From: Archivesica marissinica
Lineage: Eukaryota > Mollusca > Bivalvia > Venerida > Vesicomyidae
Assembly (NCBI GenBank): GCA_014843695.1
Contig: CM026390.1
Span: 16,676,759-16,740,758, forward strand
Length of the DNA stretch: 64,000 nt
Direction: 5' to 3'
Positions within the stretch are counted from its first letter, which is position 1. Every line of letters begins with the position of its first letter. Positions 11,772 through 23,700 of the stretch are shown here, piece by piece. The translations under genes and the position numbers were made by a program. The notes below the pieces were generated by a model. The model had not been told where the DNA came from. It ran no database searches and worked only from the letters and a program-made list of their open reading frames with translations.

Positions 11772-12166
11772 ATGGTTACTAATCACAGTTCACTGTCATC
11801 CATTCAAATAGCACGACACCTATAATATAAAATTACAGTTATAAGATAATTTAGATGATTCTCCAAGGATATGAGTTAAAAACTCGTGCATGGCATGTAT
11901 TTTCTTGGAGTATTAGTGTAGTTTATTAACCCTTTCAACACCGAGTAACTGACATGGACTGGTCCATGATATTCATAAACCAATAAATGAATCAGAAAAT
12001 CACATTTGGACAAGTTCATTTATCAAAATGGGTAATTATGTCTAAAAATAGTCATATCACTGGCAAAAAGTGCAGATCCTGATGAGACTGCTCATCACGA
12101 GCCGGCTCATCTGGATCTACACTTTTTGTAAGCCTATTTAGAGGTCTGTGGTGTTGAAAGGGTTAA
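11772..12166. repeat. Duplicated block including MITE copy 4
   Basis: Same as 27279-27673. The 155 bp left of the MITE is identical in both; similarity ends at the MITE's right TTAAG. Confidence 0.9.
11926..12166 (+). mobile_element. MITE family D, copy 4
   Basis: Complete, TTAA both sides. Its left flank of about 155 bp is repeated identically beside copy 5. Confidence 0.88.
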
Positions 12167-12835
12167 GCCCAAAAATCAAACTAACAATGCATGTGCGCAT
12201 TGAAATACAATATTGTTTAAAGCGACATTACATCGCAAAAAGCAAATAAAATGCATTTATACGTGAAAATGCTACTACACATTTTTCCGAATACATTTGA
12301 ACACTAACATTGAATCAATAAACAGTGTTTTTGTGGATTGAAAGTATAATTTCATATAACGGTCATCCACGCTCCTGAATTGACGTTTGTTTGTCATCGG
12401 AGTCAATACTAAATGCGAGAAAATATCGTTTAGAGATAATTTAACTAAGAATAGTCTGCAAATAAATGTGAGATAGCACGGTAAATCTGTACCATAAATC
12501 GTGTTACTCGATATACGAGTTGTATTACGCGTGGATGTTTACATTATTTTGTTATGTCAACAAACTGCGTATACCACGTTTGTTTATTAGTTGAAATACT
12601 CGGTATTTGAGTCAAATATTTGGGGGGAAATTATACCATATAATAGGAAAGTACATTCTGTAGACATTTGTGTTTTCACTGATGTAGTGTCGCTTTAAGC
12701 TAAAAACAATGTTACTGGCTGCCGATAATCATTCAAATTACAATGGAACAGTGTGTAGTATGCATTGCTACTTGCACGTAAAATTTCAATACATTTTTTT
12801 ATAATATTTTTATTCCATCCGATATACTATTGCTT
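12167..12835. other. Unannotated AT-rich stretch
   Basis: Nothing recognisable. AGCGACATTACATCGC near the left and GTAGTGTCGCTTTAAG near the right look weakly inverted and could be ends of an old element. Confidence 0.4.
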
Positions 12836-13062
12836 TAGTTTATTCAAATTTATTTTAGCTGGATTGCGAAACAAGTTCTTACAACTTGTATTAAGCACTC
12901 GAGATCCCATTCCTGGTGGAATCCAGCGCCACGAGGAAGAGAAGCAACGTGGAATTTAAATGCCTTGCCTAAGGGCACAATCGTAACAGCTCCAGTGGGG
13001 CTCGAACTCCAGGTTTTTCGCACCTGAAGCGAACGCTCTACCACTGCGCTATTCTGTTGCTT
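12836..13062 (-). mobile_element. SINE family B, copy 2
   Basis: Full length, reverse; TTGCTTTA on both sides. Confidence 0.8.
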
Positions 13063-13839
13063 TATGGAATAATTGGTAATAAGCAATTGCTTTAAAATAT
13101 TTACAGAATTCATGAAAACCATGCGAAATTCTGTCGACACCATAGTGTACTTGGAAAATGTGGTTTATGAGTATTGTAGGCCCTACATCTTTCTGTATTC
13201 ATGATATGGCTGGATTTGAACAATGTTCATATCTGAATATATGTAAAATAAAACTGATAACATGCTGCTGGTTGACGTTTCACACGGCGTGATTATTTCA
13301 AATTGCATTTTTCCACACCAGTGCACAGGACATTGTCAGTTTGTATCTTGGCGAACATGTAAAATATTCGTATGAAGCACTCTTGCATTTAATCTAGAAA
13401 TGTGGGACGGACGGATACAAAGGGCCATAATTCAATGAATAATATGAATGCGCGCCGACAATATGCACAACTAGGCTTGTTATCAATCACTCCTGGAAGT
13501 TTTTTGATTTTCGGCCAGTGCATGATTCCGAGAAATATCGCTGTTAAGAATGCTGGTACGCATGCACGAAGCGGCTACTATGCCTTTTCGGGGAGCATAA
13601 TAAACCACGTATTTCAAACGCTACGAATGCAACATTGTCAACTATCCAACGGTGTAGCAACTATTTGATTGACATCTATGTTCTGGGTACACCATACTGT
13701 ATTTTAATATAGTACATCTCGACAGAAAGCCTTTATAACGTACATAAATCAAGCTGCTTTGGAGCAGCGTCGAATTCAGGTCGCCACAAAGCAAGTAATA
13801 AACCACCTATTTTCGGACTTTTAGATGCAGTATATTTGC

Positions 13840-14815
13840 TGGGAATATGACGCTATCACGACGTCGAATATTTAACGTTGTGACAATGTCGTAAAATTGT
13901 CGTTATCAACAATGTCGGATACCTAACGTTGCAAAAGGTTGGATTATGGTTATGTTGTCACGATCATAATTCAACTAGTAAACCATGTCTTTTCACTGCG
14001 AACATAACGTTGTTGTGACGTTGCATACATTGCTATAAAGTTGAATTTTGATTGCCGATGTCGCGACCACAATGTAATAAACCGCGACTGTTCACTCTGG
14101 CAAGATGACGCTGTCACGACATCGAATTAATAATGGTGCATCAACGTCGAATATCTAACATTGCTACAACGTCGAATTATGATTGTTGTAGTCGCGACCA
14201 CAATGCACAAATAAATCGCTCATTTCCAACGCCGCGTATATGACGTCACAACGTCGAATAGTTAACGTTATAACAACGTCATAAAGATAATATAATGCAC
14301 GAACAAATCACGCGTTTCCAACGCCGCGAATATGACGTCACAACGTCGAATATTTAACGTTATAGCAACGTCATAAGGATGACGTATCTAAACTTGCTGC
14401 TACGTCGGATTCGGGATGCCATTACCATGACCATCACACAACGAATAAACCAACTCCACTAATATGACGTTTCACAACCTCAAATATACTGTATCTATAG
14501 TTGCTACAACGTCGGGTTCTAGTTGCCGTAGTCGCGACCACAATGCAACGAATAAACAACATTTGTCCAACCCTGCGAATATGACTGTCACACCGCCGAA
14601 TAAGTAACGTTGCATACAATGTCGTAGAGATGACGTTGTCAACGACGTCGGATATCTAGCATTGCTACAATATCATATTCTGATTGTAGACGCGACGTTG
14701 ATGTCCAACGCTGCTAATATGACGTTGTCAACGACGTCTGCGAACGCTGTAGCTGCGTTGGATTTTATTTGGTTACCGACGTCGCAACCACAAAATAACT
14801 AGTAAACAACGTCTT
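13840..14815. repeat. Degenerate tandem region rich in ACGTCG and TGACGTCA
   Basis: Loose repeats of ATATGACGTCACAACGTCGA, AACGTTATAACAACGTCATA and GTCGCGACCACAATGCA. Far richer in CpG than the surroundings. No gene recognised. Confidence 0.6.
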
Positions 14816-14824
14816 TCCGATGTC

Positions 14825-15050
14825 GTGTGGTTCCTAGGCAGTGTTTTTGGTCCTCTCCTGTTCTTAGTCAACATAACTACCTGCCTTCATGAGCGTAAGT
14901 CGATAGCCCGCCTACTTGCTGACGATTTCCTGGTGTGCATGATCATTAGGAGTATGGTAGGTATACAACAGCGCCAAGAGGACTTTGACAAACGTCAACA
15001 GTTGGAACGGGATTAGCAAGTGAGCTTCAACCAGACAAGTGTGAAGTAGG
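14825..15050 (+). pseudogene. Reverse-transcriptase relic (CR1/jockey-like)
   Basis: One frame gives GSVFGPLLFLVNI, then RKSIARLLADDFLV, QEDFDKRQQLERD, a stop, and QVSFNQTS. This matches the (Q)GSVLGPLLFL...LFADDCLV...LQ.DLD.LQ.WE..W...FNPDKC run of non-LTR RTs, including the ADD of the catalytic motif. Only about 75 residues remain, with an internal stop; both ends run into unrelated sequence. Confidence 0.7.
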
Positions 15051-15374
15051 GCCTATATCCATAGCGCAATCAAAAGAACCTGGACTAAGTACATTCCAGT
15101 CGGAATCCAGTCCAATAATTGGAAGAAGAAGAAGAATCCCCATCTAGTTGTCATACACCATACATAGCTCAACACTGGAAACAACAATATGCATAGAAGC
15201 ACAATATATGGGCGCGTACACCTTCATATAGTCTTTAGCATTGCTGGCCTTAAATCAAGCATAGGGGTCTAAGAGACACTAGGCCTACTGCGGTCCAAAT
15301 AAACAGGACGGCTTCCTCTTAGCGTTGTACACACTAGTAAAGTATATAAATACACACGCACGCACGCATTGGGT

Positions 15375-15570
15375 TTGTAATCCAGGGATCCCCTGTCTGA
15401 CCCTAATAAAATTAACAGTCTTTCAGATGGGACCTTAAACCGAGGTCTTGTGTCGGTGATTAACATCTTGCGAGTAAAAGAACCAGATGAAATTCTAAAA
15501 TTACTAATCTCTTCAGGAGGTGTCGCTCATATGGGCAACCGGTAGCGATGATAAATAAACATAAAACACG
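15375..15570 (-). repeat. Interspersed repeat G, partial
   Basis: CTGACCCTAATAAAATTAAC, CAGATGGGACCTTAAACCGA and TCTTCAGGAGGTGTCGCTCA, in reverse; the middle is missing. Confidence 0.7.
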
Positions 15571-16419
15571 TGCATGCATACCCATTACATATATTTCAGT
15601 TTTAAAGACTAACATAGACTCGTATCATCTTTCCGAAGGAATACTCGATGTAATTAGACATTTGCATATTGATAGAAATCATTATTTTGCATTGAGACAA
15701 TAAATGGGTATATGCATTATATTTATATGTCTAGTATTGCTCATAAAGGTCATTCGAATGTGCAAACGGTATTATTAGAACCAAATAGATGTTGAGTAAC
15801 GATATATTTCTCCCACTCAGCTGTGTGTACATACACACTGTCACATACTACACGCATTGATACAATTACTGTTAAGCAATGATACATTTCTCACACTCAG
15901 TTGTGTGTGCATACACACATAATACACGCACTGATGCTCAGCTTAACCTTTTTACAGATCAGAAGTAATTAGTCGAGTAGCCAAGTATGTCGGATGTGCA
16001 CCAATCAGTAAGACTGTTGGGACAGGTTTGAGAGAGGACAGTATACGAGCGAGAGAAGATATTGGAGAGGTATACGAGCTGGGGAAACAAAATAGTTGGT
16101 TCTAACTTCAGCCCTCATCTGAAAACACCATATACACTTATCATCTCATCATGAAATTAAGTCTCGTCACTACATTGACAGCTTTGTTAACGACATTCCA
16201 CCAATGATCATTTCTACAGTTCTACACTAACAAAACGCTCACGTTCGATGCTTCTGGATATCAAGTAAAAAATGAACCTGGAAAAAATAAAATCTGCGTA
16301 CTCTTTAGAAGAATGTTTGGAAACTTCTTAGAAATTGAATTTGAAGAAAACAATATGACTATATGTTGCGTATGTTGGACACCATTAAAAAATGATAAGC
16401 CAGTGTCACCTACATGTAC
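15571..16419. other. Unannotated stretch before the TA-rich array
   Basis: A short imperfect duplication around CTCAGCTGTGTGTACATACA at 15830 and 15897. No gene seen. Confidence 0.5.
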
Positions 16420-17560
16420 CACATCTAGATCACTGTTATATATAAATGATAGACTTGTCCAATCTACATTTACACATCTAGATCACTGTTATATATAAAT
16501 GATAGACGTGTCCAATCTACATTTACACATCTAGATCACTGCTATATATATATATGATAGGCTTGTCCAATCTACATTTACACATCTAGATCACTGCTAT
16601 ATATATAAATGATAGGATTGTCCAATCTACATTTACACATCTAGATCACTGTTATATATAAATGATAGACGTGTCCAATCTACATTTACACATCTAGATC
16701 ACTGCTATATATATAAATGATAGGCTAGTCCAATCTACATTTACACATCTAGATCACTGCTATATATATATATGATAGGCTTGTCCAATCTACATTTACA
16801 CATCTAGATCACTGCTATATATATATATATATATATGATAGGCTGTCCAATCTACATTTACACATCTAGATCACTGCTATATATATATATATGATAGGAT
16901 TGTCCAATCTACATTTACACATCTAGATCACTGCTATATATATATATGATAGGCTTGTCCAATCTAATTTACACATCTAGATCACTGCTATATATATATA
17001 TTAATATATATGATAGGCTTGTCCAATCTACATTTACACATCTAGATCACTGCTATATATATATATATATATATATGATAGGCTTGTCCAATCTACATTT
17101 ACACATCTAGATCACTGCTATATATATATATATATATATATATGATAGGCTTGTCCAATCTACATTACACATCTAGATCACTGCTATATATATATTATAT
17201 ATATATATATGATAGGCTTGTCCAATCTACATTTACACATCTAGATCACTGCTATATATATAAATGATAGGCTTGTCCAATCTACATGTACACATCTAGA
17301 TCACTGCTATATATATATGATAGGCTTGTCCAATCTACAGTTACACATCCAAATCACTGTTATATATCAATGATAGTGATCTAGATGGGTAAATGTAGAT
17401 TGAACTAGCCTATCATTTTTATATAACAGTGATCTAGATAGGTAAATGTAGATTGGACTAGCCTATCATTTATATATAACAGTGATTTAGATGGGGTAAA
17501 TGTAGATTGGACTAGCCTATCATGTATATATAACAGTGATCTAGATAAGTAAATGTAGGT
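16420..17560. repeat. About 55-bp TA-rich minisatellite with inverted end
   Basis: Unit CATCTAGATCACTGCTATAT, variable (TA)n, GATAGGCTTGTCCAATCTAC; about 17 forward units to 17365. From 17375 to 17560 three units run in reverse complement. Confidence 0.93.
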
Positions 17561-18430
17561 TTTTTTACGTTTTATTGTTCTTAAAAACCATAAAAAAATT
17601 GTTTTAGTTTTGTGGTTTTGAACCCGCAAGCATTTGTACAGACCTCAAACGTCTGTAAATGAACATTGAAAGCATTAAATCACGAGTTGCGCTAGCTACT
17701 ATAGGCCTACAGCAGATTTCTATGTGCACTTGTAAATGAAATATTATTTGAATGCTGTATATAACGTGTTTTTAAGATAGAAAACGACCCAACCGTGCGC
17801 TAAATGGCGCTAGAACGTCGCTTTTAGACGACCAAAATGACGTCATAATAGACGTCACAGGTCGGAGAGAACTGGCGAACTCAGTAACAGTCTAGAACAT
17901 CGCAGCTTTTATCATCTTTTAATCTCGTGTAAAATAGAGAATTTTAGTTGTATGATACCCTGATAATAATGCCGATTGCTTCATATGTACAGTATTCAAC
18001 ACTACTGCAATCATACTCTGCAATTATTAATTATGACGAACCGGAAATGTCGCAACTCACGCACATTGACACTGGACGGCTGACGTATAAAATGACAGGT
18101 GCTCGTTCACAGAAATTGACTAAGAACTTGAACAACGTCATACTGCCGAACAATCAGTAATGAGTATGATTGGCAGCCGCTGTCTGGAACAGTTAGTTAA
18201 TCTAAAATGCTATATGCCAGTTAAAAAGATAAAAGCAATAGGTACTTGCTACTGCCAATTTGTACTGGAACTAGAATGAGCACCTGTGTTGTTTCTCAAC
18301 CATTATCAGGACAAGACTAAACACACATATTATAGTGGTATACGGCCTCAGTAAAGGGGCGTAATCTTTATGGATAAATTCGAGTTACTTGACTTAGAAT
18401 AACAGGTGGCGTTGTTGGGTCGCCATGATT
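17561..18430. other. Region upstream of CFAP52
   Basis: Holds a CRE-like TGACGTCA at 17838-17845. A frame from ATG 17969 to 18160 has no family match or clear splice sites. The CFAP52 transcription start probably lies near its right end. Confidence 0.45.
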
Positions 18431-18445
18431 GTTACCGGTAGCAAC
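18431..18445 (+). promoter_or_regulatory. RFX X-box upstream of CFAP52
   Basis: GTTACC, a 3-bp spacer GGT, then AGCAAC: a full match to the X-box consensus GTNRCC-N(0-3)-RGYAAC. It ends 79 bp before the CFAP52 ATG, the usual distance for RFX sites in ciliary genes. Function inferred. Confidence 0.75.
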
Positions 18446-18500
18446 CAGTAATTTCGAAGCTGTGAATTGTGTAAGGCTAACGAGGAGGTGGAAACCGTTT

Positions 18501-18507
18501 TGTTTAC
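18501..18507 (+). promoter_or_regulatory. Forkhead (FOXJ1-type) site candidate
   Basis: TGTTTAC, the core forkhead motif, 18 bp before the ATG and 56 bp after the X-box. FOXJ1 and RFX factors co-regulate motile-cilium genes in animals. A 7-bp match alone is weak, and it may lie in the 5' UTR. Confidence 0.35.
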
Positions 18508-18524
18508 CGTCTTTGATAAAAATA

Positions 18525-18597
18525 ATGGAACAACAACAGCTCGACGAAACACTTGACATTCCCAGATTGGAGGTAGAGGCAATTGTTGGATTCAATG
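18525..18597 (+). CDS. CFAP52: CFAP52 exon 1 (start codon)
   Basis: Residues 1-24 plus one base: MEQQQLDETLDIPRLEVEAI then VGFN. Donor G|GTAATT; the exon ends in phase 1 and the split glycine codon is completed by exon 2. An open frame continues upstream but has no in-frame ATG before 18525, which supports this start. Confidence 0.9.
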
Positions 18598-20686
18598 GTA
18601 ATTTATTCTTTACTAAACTTGAAATTGAATGTTTGGTTCATCAAGCTTTGTTCAGCATCATCGCTGTGTCTTGTTCGTATCGCAGGCACAAGGCACAGTC
18701 ATATTTGTGTGATATATGGTCGCATAGTAGTAATATTGTATCAATAAAACAATTTATTGTATCTTGTCACAACACTTGTGCCTGTGGTGTGTACCCTCAA
18801 CTGAAGCATTATTCAATGTTATTTTTGTTCAGGTCAAGTCTAAATTCTAATTCTCCTGTCATGATTACATGAATATATCTAACTAGATATATAGTGTGTA
18901 TTCTGCAGCACCCCTCGGGCCCCGGAACCCAGTTTAGTGAGTAAACAACTATCCATGCTTTTCAGGAGTTTTTGAGCCACTTATCCCCAGTGACCCTAAT
19001 ATTTGTGAATACTAATGAGCGGTGATATCAGAATCAATCCAAATGAACTGCACATGCTCATTTTGTGCTATTGACAATTTCCGTCAGATTTCCGCAACTA
19101 CCCCATTGCAAAACAATCTGAAATGTCATTTCTACTGGTAAATTTACCATCATTTATTCAAAACTGTTTTTTCCCATTACACTAATCAATTTTCGTTCAT
19201 GTCATCACTGTCAGTAGCGGGTACTTGGATTGGGTGTCGGAGGTTTCGTCAACTAGAGGTTTCGTCAACGATGTGAAATGTTTGCAAGTTATTAATTGGC
19301 AAGGACTTAGTTATGGACATTAATTGTTAATAGATTTAACTAGATCTATGTGTTATTTTCATTTTTATGTGATTTTTATGTATATTTGTTATAGATGGCT
19401 GACAGTCCCAGTGTAGAAATCTTCCGGTAGATCCGCTGATTCCAGTGGAATATATATCTTTACTTGGCTTTGGCATGTGACAAGCATCTCGAAAAAAGGG
19501 CTTACATTGTACGCTTGCAAGCTTCAATTATTGTTGCTTAATCGCCTAATTGACGAAACCTCTCACATAATCGAAACCTCTTAACAATTTCCCTCTATAT
19601 TGCCTTGTTGACGAAACCTCCAGTTGACGAAACCTCCTGCATTCCTTGGATTACATGGTAGAAGCTAAAACTGACGAACATGAAAAGGAGCAAAAACTGA
19701 TCAATATTAACCTTTTATTTCAAAATATGTAGAGTGGTGGAACATATGCTCAGCGTAAATCCTACATATCATGGCTTATTAAAAAGTTATATGCACTTAT
19801 CGTCGTATATTATTATTTTCTTTAAGTCGTGAACACAACTTTCAAAAAATTGTTGTTGAAAATGTTAGCTTCATTACGTGACCATGCGCCTCAATACAGC
19901 TTTCGAAAGGATACCTGTTTCCATGGGGAACTAGATACTTTAGGGCACCTATGTACGGCGTACATGACATTTTTTATTTATGCACGGGTAAATGTTGAAT
20001 ATATTATTTTGACTTAGTAACATCAATAACTAACAATATTACTACTCAAGGAACACACCCATTCAGATAGATGGCCATCCAATCGATAATGTTGACTCCT
20101 TCACCTACCTCGGCAGTGTCATCAGCAAAACAGGGGGAACAGAAGAAGACATCCAAGCCCGTATTGGGAAAGCACGACATGCCTTTGTGACGTTGAAGCC
20201 AGTATGGAACAACAATAACATCCACCTCAAGACAAAGCTCAAACTGTTTGAGACGAATGTTAAGACAGTCCATTTGTACGGAGCTGAGACCTGGAGACGC
20301 ACCAAGGGCCTTGACCACAAACTACAGGTATTCATCAACAACTGCCTCAGACAGATCAGATCAGATGGCCAGAAAAGATCACCAACCAGGAGTTGTGGCG
20401 GCAAACAAGACAGGACCCCATCACAGACTCTATCACACAGAGGAAGTGGCGGTGGATAGGGCACACTCTACGACGAGACCAGCCCAACATAGCACGCCAA
20501 GCACTGGATTGGAATCCACAGGGCACACGGAAAAGAGGTCGACCAGTTACGACATGGCGAAGGACTCTGGACAGTGAGCTGCGCCGAAGCAGGATGTCCT
20601 GGGGGGAAGCCAAAGCAGCAGCAACGGACCGGTCCAAGTGGAGAGCAGTGGTGAAGGCCCTATACCCCAACCGGGGTGAAGAGGAT

Positions 20687-20739
<53 letters not shown>

Positions 20740-23700
20740 ACAACTCATAAGAAACTTTTTTCTGGTTATTTGTACATTTTTTTCCAATTCGGAAAGCTAC
20801 CTGAACTGCTCATAAACCGCATCATTTCGGTGGAAAAATATTTCCCAACAAGTTGTCTGTTTATATTCGGCTACTGAACCAGTCAGGTGACAGTGTCACC
20901 TGTTGCTTTACGCTACTGACACGCACAGCGGCATGCTATTGAACCATGCTTCACATCTGTCAGCGAAAATAGGTTAAAACTATTTAAATATTTTAATGGA
21001 TGTAAATGGAAAAAATACGCCGAGCATAGGAATATGCCGGGCATAGGTTCCACCACTCTAGATGTTTTCATTAGTCTCAAAGATATATTTGTTTATTTTT
21101 GTAATGGGAGAAGTCTAATGCTTGGCTTTACAAGTTCACATGTCAATCATGTGACACTACCGGAAAACAATATTCTGGTGTATGAAATATGATTTATGTC
21201 GTAAACTTAGGTCCTTTTTTTGAGGCCATGTTGAATTCACACGTGAGTGAAATTGTGATTTTATGTTAAAAGATGTTATGCAATCTGAGTTTAGTCTAGC
21301 ATATTAATGCAATAATGATCACTGTACATAGTAATATTATTTCATTTGCTATAAAATAGACTGACTAGAAGTTATTCACATTCAAACCTTAGGTGACCGA
21401 ATACTTGTATGCCCATGGTACCATTCTAGCATTAATACACATGACTAAACTCAAATTGCGATATGAACTACATTGGGCATGGTTAAAGTGTGTGGATGCC
21501 GAACACGCTAATATTAAGCACGCCCATTGTATTTCATGTCATATCCCCAATGGAAATTATTACGAAAATATAGCACACTTTTCATTTAAAGTGTTTTTAG
21601 TCCAGATTTCCAAATTACTGTGTGCCAGATCATCCTTGGAACAGCGTAAACTGTAAGACACGCCTTTTCTTGTGATGAATGCTACCGAACACTGCCAATG
21701 CGCATGCCGTAACTTTGAGTGCGCATGTCGGCTGCATATCATTAGTTGGAAACCCTCATACGAAAATGTATACAATCAGGGCACATACGTTCATTGAAGG
21801 AAATGGAATAGTAATGTAAATATCATGGAGTAAAAAAACAGGGTGTCCGGAAATAGGGAGATTGAAGATACATCCCATGAAAATGACTATTGGTATCATC
21901 CAGTTTGTCGCTTGCAGCTTATTTACTCTCTTCTAGTGAAGCAGTTGTTGGGGCTTGATTATCCATGAGGCTTTCCTTTCCACCTTATCCTGACACGAGC
22001 CTTCTGGTTCAGCTGACTCTTTATCAGAGTTCAGTTCAACACGCAGTTCCTCTGGTGTGACCTGTTCAGAACCGAACAGATTCTTGTTGTGGTGATTGCA
22101 GTTGAGTTTGAAATACTGCAGCCAATTCTTGTCATCTGCCTCCATTTACAACTATCCAGCACAAATTGGTCCGAAAAAAACATAGCAGCTTCTTTTAATA
22201 TTATGACTTGCTTAACCTGTTACTCCCCAACAGAGTGTGTCTTACGTTTATTTATCGTCGCTATCGGTTGCCAAAATGAGCGACGCCTCCTGAAGATATG
22301 TCATTTTAGATTTTTGGAGGATAGTGCAATGATACAGATAAGCGACCCATTCCAGAGTCATCTCTGGTTCTTTTACGTGCACGGTGTAAAGCACCGACAC
22401 GAGACCTCGGTTTAACGTCCCATCTGAAAGACTGTTAAATTTATTAGGGTCAGATCACAGGGATTCGGCACGTTTGGGGGTACTAGTATATATAAAGATA
22501 TATATAAATATATATACTAGTACCCCCAAACGTGCCGAATCCCTGTGGGTCAGATGGGGGATCGAACCTGCGAAGAGGCCAATTGCTCTTTTATGTCCAC
22601 ACTGTTGATTTATATATAGGTAATAGGCACACTGTACTACCTACTCAATAATCAATGAATATGGGAACAGATACATGTAATGGTGGCTATACATGGAAAG
22701 TGATAACGGTGTTGTAATGTGTCTATATGTGGAATAAATGGTTATGTCTTGTACGTTGTTTTGATTTACATATGTATTAGTTACACATTGCTTTGTCCTT
22801 TATCTTTAGGCACTGTTATACAAGGATTAAAATGTCATCCGGACAGACAACACATCATCTACTCACTTGGTTGTGCTGTGGTTATAGAAGATATCAGTAG
22901 CTCTCATAGTGCAAAGCCCTGCCTTCTCTGGGGACACACACATGAGGTTACATGTATTGCTCTCTCAAATATAGATGGAGCCCTCATTGCCTCAGGACAG
23001 AAAACCCATATGGGTTTCAAGGTAGGAGCATTTCAGAAATGTGGAATAATATATTTGGTAGTTGGCAAATATTTACAAAACAACCTTAGATCAGACAAAG
23101 TGTAGTTATTTTCCTACCTCGACATTTCTGTATAGTTTTATTATGATAATTGTTAGAGCTATGTGTCGTAGTTTATATTTCATTCTAACATGACTCGGCA
23201 TTCTGTCTGTATACACAAAGAAGTAATTGATCGTGTTTAAATCTGCAATAAACCCTTTGCTTAGCATGTGATGTCAAACATGACATCATTTTTTTGGGGA
23301 TTTTTTTAATTTTGTGACGTCGTTAAATTTTATGCTTTCTAAAAAAATAACACCAACCATTTTTGAGCTTTTCTTGAGCTTTTTAGATATTTTGCTCATG
23401 TTAGAATTGAAATACTATTAGTATTTGCATTATTTATAGTCGATTAAAACATGGTTTGTCGATCTGAGCACCGGAATTAACCATTTAAACCTACGGCCTG
23501 CGTGGTTAATTCCTACGCATCAGAACTCCAAACCATGAGTTCGCCAATAAATAACTGAATGACAATATATTATTTCTAAAAGTAACAATTAAATCATTAT
23601 ACCGTTCACAACTTTCGATCGTTTGAATGTAAATGCGATACAATTGGAGTCACAAGCTATTTATATCCTTTAGCAATGTGTGCCTTCATAAATCTGGAAT

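Larger units (their letters stand above)
19732..21058. mobile_element. DNA element K copy 1, interrupted by the LINE (CFAP52 intron 1)
   Basis: TA-GAGTGGTGGAAC ... GTTCCACCACTC-TA, continuing as longer inverted ends with ATGCTC(A/G)GCGTA. About 600 bp of its own plus the inserted LINE. TA duplication suggests a Tc1/mariner-type non-autonomous element. Confidence 0.85.

Noticed and set aside
17948..18160. 70-codon frame upstream of CFAP52
   Set aside because: No splice signals that link it to CFAP52, no known motif, and the family start is already met at 18525.
20356..20787. Poly-His and poly-Met frames near 20.7 kb
   Set aside because: They come from the (GAT)n tail of the LINE read in other frames.
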